Source of the DNA: an uncultured Clostridia bacterium
Lineage (GTDB): Bacteria; Bacillota; Clostridia; Oscillospirales; Ruminococcaceae
Direction of reading: 5' to 3'
Assembly (NCBI GenBank): GCA_937894185.1
Contig: CALCSA010000411.1
Coordinates: 1-9,553, forward strand
DNA length: 9,553 bases
Shown: positions 6,655 to 9,553 of the stretch, piece by piece
How the letters are laid out: each line of letters opens with the position of its first letter
Position numbering within the stretch: the first letter of the stretch is position 1
Made by a program: the position numbers and the translations under genes
The notes under the pieces: model-generated
The model's input: only the letters and a program-made list of their open reading frames with translations
Databases searched by the model: none
Told to the model about the DNA's origin: nothing

Positions 6655-7434
6655 CTATCGGTAGGTTTGCGCTAGAGCCCGTATCACCAGACCCCAGCCA
6701 TCCACCAAGATAAACAGCAGTATCTTAAAGGGCAGGGCCACTGTAGCCGGGGGCATCATCATCATGCCCATGGACATCAGTGCAGAGGCCACCACCACAT
6801 CTACAATCAAAAAGGGTAAAAACAGCAAAAAGCCAATGGTAAACGCCCGCTTCAGTTCACTGGTGATGAAGGAGGGTACCACCACTGTCATGGAGTATTC
6901 CTGTACCGACTCGGGGCGCTCTCCTCCCGAAAGGTTGAGGAACATGTTGAGGTCCTCGGGTTTGGTCTGCTTGAGCATCCAGTCTTTAAGGGGGGCGGAA
7001 GCCCGCTCCACAAACTCCTGACTGGAAATATCCCCGTCGGAAAAGGGGCGGTAGGCGTTTTGGTTGATGTCGGCAATCACCGGATTCATGATAAACAAGC
7101 TGAGGAACAGCGCCAGCCCTATGAGCACCTGATTGGGGGGCGTCTGCTGCAATCCCAGAGCGTTGCGCAATAGGGAAAAGACAATTACAATCCGGGTAAA
7201 GCAGGTCATCATCAGCAGGATGGAGGGTAGCACCGTCAAAACCGTGAGCAGCAGAACGATGCGCACGGCATCGGAGCTTTCTCCGTTGATGCTGATGTTG
7301 ATGTTGGGGTCCTGACTGCCGGGGCCACCCCCGGGAGGATCCACAGCGGCAAAGGCAGAAATACAGCAGGTGGCTGTCACAGCCGCCAGTACCAGCAGCA
7401 CTACGGCAATTTGAACCAGTTTCCTTTTATTCAT
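6655..7434 (-). CDS. fliP: Flagellar export gate protein FliP
   Basis: Pentameric core of the export gate channel. From ATG 7434 the protein is 259 residues. It starts with a signal-peptide-like segment (basic MNKRK, hydrophobic 8-29, small residues AFA at 27-29), as FliP is made with a cleaved signal sequence in many bacteria. Then come TCFTRIVIVFSLLRNALGLQ (78-97) followed by QTPPNQVL, and a later LIVDVVVASALMSMGMMMMPP region (about 209-229), both FliP family signatures. The periplasm-facing region between them is about 120-185. The ATG at 7434 is preferred: GGGAG is 6 nt upstream, and it overlaps the end of fliO by 8 bp. An in-frame ATG at 7455 would add seven residues (MKRREQW) and also has a weak GGAG, so it cannot be excluded. 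The stop is followed by an 86-bp spacer before fliQ. Confidence 0.97.
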   Translation of the reverse strand: MNKRKLVQIAVVLLVLAAVTATCCISAFAAVDPPGGGPGSQDPNINISINGESSDAVRIVLLLTVLTVLPSILLMMTCFTRIVIVFSLLRNALGLQQTPPNQVLIGLALFLSLFIMNPVIADINQNAYRPFSDGDISSQEFVERASAPLKDWMLKQTKPEDLNMFLNLSGGERPESVQEYSMTVVVPSFITSELKRAFTIGFLLFLPFLIVDVVVASALMSMGMMMMPPATVALPFKILLFILVDGWGLVIRALAQTYR

Positions 7435-7804
7435 CCACTGCTCCCTGCGTTTCATCTTCTACTCCGCCGTCCCGGTTTTTGCGCAGCAAATCGGAAAACA
7501 TCCGGCCAAAGGAAGGAGGTGCCTGAGGCCCTTCCTCCTCCGGTGTAAAACCGGGGAGCTCGCAGATGAGCTGCATGTTTTTATCGCTGATGCCCAGCAG
7601 GTAGTATTGTTCTCCCACTTGAACAATGGCAAGGGATGAGCTCTGCCCTGCCGATACCCTATCGCAAAATTTGATATACCTGCCGGAACCGGGGGCTGCA
7701 TTCATCCGCCGGGCATACCAGCGGCTGGCATAATAGGTGAGGACCAGCATCAGTGCAATAACGACAAAGGCTCCCGCCACCGACAAGACGTCCCAAACAC
7801 TCAC
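7427..7804 (-). CDS. fliO: Flagellar biosynthesis protein FliO (FliZ in Bacillus), GTG start
   Basis: Small membrane protein that promotes assembly and stability of the FliP ring. It is 125 residues. A single membrane helix covers about 5-27 (WDVLSVAGAFVVIALMLVLTYYASR). It is followed by a compact cytoplasmic domain containing IKFCDRVSAGQSSSLAIVQV, then YYLLGISDKNMQLICELPGF, the usual FliO core. The C-terminal tail is acidic (EDETQGAVDE). The GTG at 7804 is the first possible start after an in-frame TGA at 7816-7814, only three codons upstream. The ribosome site is weak (GGGTG about 10 nt upstream), so translation may be modest. The gene overlaps fliP by 8 bp, with the fliP ATG inside its last codons, and lies between cheY and fliP as in Bacillus and clostridia. 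Confidence 0.92.
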   Translation of the reverse strand: MSVWDVLSVAGAFVVIALMLVLTYYASRWYARRMNAAPGSGRYIKFCDRVSAGQSSSLAIVQVGEQYYLLGISDKNMQLICELPGFTPEEEGPQAPPSFGRMFSDLLRKNRDGGVEDETQGAVDE

Positions 7805-7889
7805 TTGGAAGCTTCACCCGCCTTAGGGGGCCAAAGCCCTCTGAAATAATGAAACGGCGCGACAAAGCACCGCTTCGGGGCAAGGGATC
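7805..7889 (-). other. cheY-fliO spacer with two small hairpins
   Basis: An 85-bp gap without a gene. On the minus strand a GGGAT-AAG-ATCCC hairpin (7896-7884) contains the cheY stop codon in its loop region, and a second short stem GGGC-TTTG-GCCC lies at 7839-7828. Neither is followed by a T run, so transcription most likely continues into fliO. They may affect mRNA decay or processing, or be chance. Confidence 0.3.
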
Positions 7890-8249
7890 TTATCCCAGAA
7901 CCGCCTTCATGGTTTTGGCAATGCGGTCGGGCTTAAAGGGCTTGACAATAAAGTCCAGCGCTCCCAGCTTGATGGCCTCCACCACCATGGATTCCTGACC
8001 CATGGCAGAGCACATTACCACCTTGGCGTTGGGGTTAATTTGCTTAATGGCTCTCAGTGCTCCGATTCCATCCAAATTGGGCATGGTGACGTCCAGCATG
8101 ACCAGATCGGGATTAAGCTGCTGATATTTTTCCACGGCGATGGCACCGTCGGCCGCTTCTTCCACGTCGGTGTAGCCCAGTTTGTTTAGGGTATCCTTGA
8201 TCATCATCCGCATAAAAGCGGCATCGTCAACAACCAGAATTTTGCTCAT
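7890..8249 (-). CDS. cheY: Chemotaxis response regulator CheY
   Basis: Single-domain response regulator that carries the chemotaxis signal from the CheA kinase to the flagellar switch. It is 119 residues and consists only of a receiver domain. The acidic pocket is D8-D9 (KILVVDD) and the phosphoacceptor is D53 in LVMLDVTMP. The switch residues are S81 (VMCSAMGQ) and F100, and the conserved lysine is K103 in the KPF motif. All catalytic positions are present. The ATG at 8249 is chosen over the in-frame GTG at 8264 because AGGTGGTG lies 9 nt upstream and MSKILVVDD is the standard CheY start. The gene lies directly after fliY, whose CheC-like domains are expected to dephosphorylate it. A Ser at 81 instead of the common Thr is a conservative change. 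Confidence 0.95.
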   Translation of the reverse strand: MSKILVVDDAAFMRMMIKDTLNKLGYTDVEEAADGAIAVEKYQQLNPDLVMLDVTMPNLDGIGALRAIKQINPNAKVVMCSAMGQESMVVEAIKLGALDFIVKPFKPDRIAKTMKAVLG

Positions 8250-8267
8250 AACTACTTGCACCACCTA

Positions 8268-8297
8268 ATTATATATTGTTCACGGCCCTGCTGTCGG
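8268..8297 (-). promoter_or_regulatory. Weak internal promoter candidate upstream of cheY
   Basis: The minus strand has CCGACA (8297-8292, 4 of 6 to TTGACA), 18 bp, and a perfect TATAAT (8273-8268) in an AT-rich patch of the 78-bp fliY-cheY spacer. Initiation would fall only about 12 nt before the cheY ATG and would remove its ribosome site, which argues against it being used for cheY. It might still feed fliO and later genes. Confidence 0.18.
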
Positions 8298-8327
8298 TTC
8301 TCCGAACTCTCAGGACAAAGTGTTGGA

Positions 8328-9553
8328 TCAAATCATGGTGAGGGAATCCCTGGCCTTGAGAATTTCGGTAATGCGGATGGAGAAGTTGTCGTCCACCACC
8401 ACCACATCCCCCTTGGCAATCAACTGCCCGTTGACAATGACATCCACCTGACTTCCGGCCTGTTTATCCAGCTCCACAATGGTGCCCTGACCGAACTCCA
8501 GAACTTCCTTGATTTTGCGTTTGGTACGGCCCAGTTCCACCGTCACCTGCACCGGCACGTTCATCACCAAATCCAGATTGTGGGGAACTTCTTTGATATC
8601 ACTGCCGTCGGAAAAATCGTTGTAACCGTAATCTTTTACCAGCACCGGGTCCTGAGTGTGGTGATAGTGGGGTGCCGAGGCCGGGGGAGCCGGCGCCTGC
8701 TGGGGGTAGCCGTAGCCTGCCGGCGGCATTGGCTGGTATCCGGGATAGGGGGGGTACGGAGGATATCCCTGAGGCGGATAAGGTCCATAGCCTGCCGGTT
8801 GTTGGGGTGGGGCTCCATAAGAGGGCCCGGGAGGGATTGCCGAAACATCCGGCGATGGCGGTGCTGCAGGCGGCTCCGAAATGGGCGCTTGGGGAATGGG
8901 CGCGGGCTGAGGCACAGCAGCCGTGGGGAATGCATCCTCCTGAGAAATGGGCAGTGGAGGGGCTTCCTGCTGGGGCTGAGGTGTTTCCGGGTCGGTATCA
9001 AAGTTGAGGGAAACGGCGATGATCTCTTTGGCCAGCCGAACCTCCATGGCGCTGATGAACTCGCTTTCCATCACACCTTCGATGTTGAGGGTAAACTGGA
9101 TGGTCACCAGATAGTCATCCCGGGGCAAATGCTGCGCTTTGAAACTGTCCCACTCGTCGATGGGAACGGTGGTCGGCGTGGAGATGTTGATGGACCGCCC
9201 TAAAAAACAGCTGAGAACCGTGGCAGAAGAGCCCATCATTTGATTCATCATCTCGCAGATGGCAGAGGAGCCCATTTCGTCAAAGACATAGTCGTCGGGC
9301 AGCTCGGTCTGCATCATCTGTGCCAGAATGGTCTTGGCATCCTCCACCCGCAGGATGAGAAGATTGGAACCGGAAATCCCCTCGATATATTTTATTTCTA
9401 CGGCGATAGCAGGTTCCAGCACACTGATATCAAAGGAATCCACATCAACAATGTTGACAATGGGAGTGGTGATGGTAACCTTTTTATCCAGCAGGGTGGA
9501 GGCCGCGGTGGCGGCAGAACCCATGCTGATGTTCATAATCTCGCCTATAGTAT
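8328..9553 (-). CDS. fliY: Flagellar motor switch phosphatase FliY, N-terminus cut off by window edge
   Basis: Switch-complex protein that combines CheC-like phosphatase domains with a FliN domain. It sits in the C-ring and dephosphorylates CheY-P. The frame is open to the window edge. The in-frame ATG at 9536 is probably internal, because codons before it read T-I-G-E-I, continuing the family motif 'D-x-I-GEIGNIS'. Numbering from that ATG: the first active site has E(-1) and N2, then 22 residues to P25. The second has S91, E95, N98 and P121. Both match the CheC/FliY pattern [DS]-x3-E-x2-N-x22-P. A linker of about 140 residues (180-318) is rich in Pro and Gln, becoming PYG-rich at 239-293. 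The FliN/SpoA domain is about 319-402, with VPVQVTVELGRTKRKIKEVL. It is followed by cheY after 78 bp. The missing N-terminus should hold the short CheY-P-binding segment and probably follows fliM. Confidence 0.95.
   Translation of the reverse strand, partial: TIGEIMNISMGSAATAASTLLDKKVTITTPIVNIVDVDSFDISVLEPAIAVEIKYIEGISGSNLLILRVEDAKTILAQMMQTELPDDYVFDEMGSSAICEMMNQMMGSSATVLSCFLGRSINISTPTTVPIDEWDSFKAQHLPRDDYLVTIQFTLNIEGVMESEFISAMEVRLAKEIIAVSLNFDTDPETPQPQQEAPPLPISQEDAFPTAAVPQPAPIPQAPISEPPAAPPSPDVSAIPPGPSYGAPPQQPAGYGPYPPQGYPPYPPYPGYQPMPPAGYGYPQQAPAPPASAPHYHHTQDPVLVKDYGYNDFSDGSDIKEVPHNLDLVMNVPVQVTVELGRTKRKIKEVLEFGQGTIVELDKQAGSQVDVIVNGQLIAKGDVVVVDDNFSIRITEILKARDSLTMI

Noticed and set aside
8298..8327. 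Terminator after fliY
   Set aside because: An imperfect stem with TCGG-AGAA-CCGA is visible near 8292-8304, but no T run follows. The operon order argues for read-through into cheY.
8256..9203. 315-codon open frame on the plus strand opposite fliY
   Set aside because: Its Arg/Gly-rich part is the reverse complement of the PYG-rich linker of FliY. No ribosome site or domain was seen.

Overview
The window is a single block of flagellar genes, all on the minus strand, so it reads from right to left. No tRNA, rRNA, CRISPR array, insertion sequence or phage gene was seen. It suggests a motile Gram-positive bacterium of the class Clostridia, perhaps a moderately GC-rich gut lineage of the Oscillospiraceae/Ruminococcaceae type. 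Three things point that way: the switch protein is FliY (CheC-like phosphatase domains fused to a FliN domain), the order fliY-cheY-fliO-fliP-fliQ-fliR-flhB-flhA is that of the Firmicutes fla/che operon, and a sigma-28 gene is followed by two rod/hook-type genes. The exact genus is inference.

Layout in transcription order: fliY (9553-8328, N-terminus cut by the window edge), cheY (8249-7890), fliO (7804-7427), fliP (7434-6655), fliQ (6568-6305), fliR (6286-5513), flhB (5471-4347), flhA (4343-2268), the flagellar sigma factor fliA/sigD (2203-1430), an AT-rich gap of about 300 bp, an FlgF-type gene (1131-349), and an FlgG-type gene (324-1, C-terminus cut by the window edge). Inside the fliY-to-fliA block, spacing runs from an 8-bp overlap (fliO/fliP) to 85-86 bp (cheY/fliO and fliP/fliQ), which fits one long operon.

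The genes work as a unit. FliO assists assembly of the FliP-FliQ-FliR export gate. FlhB sets substrate specificity through its NPTH self-cleavage site. FlhA is the large export component and docks substrates. The FlgF/FlgG-type proteins exported by this apparatus build the rod. CheY and FliY set the direction or bias of rotation: phospho-CheY binds the switch, and FliY can remove the phosphate. FliA then directs late flagellar genes and perhaps the flgF-flgG pair after it.

Nothing here looks like an undescribed system. The points worth a second look are the direct flhA-to-fliA junction with no flhF, flhG or che genes between, an unusually Pro/Tyr/Gly-rich linker in FliY, a Gly-to-Met change in the first FliY phosphatase motif, and the gap upstream of flgF, which holds possible promoters, a hairpin and an 11-bp-phased repeat.
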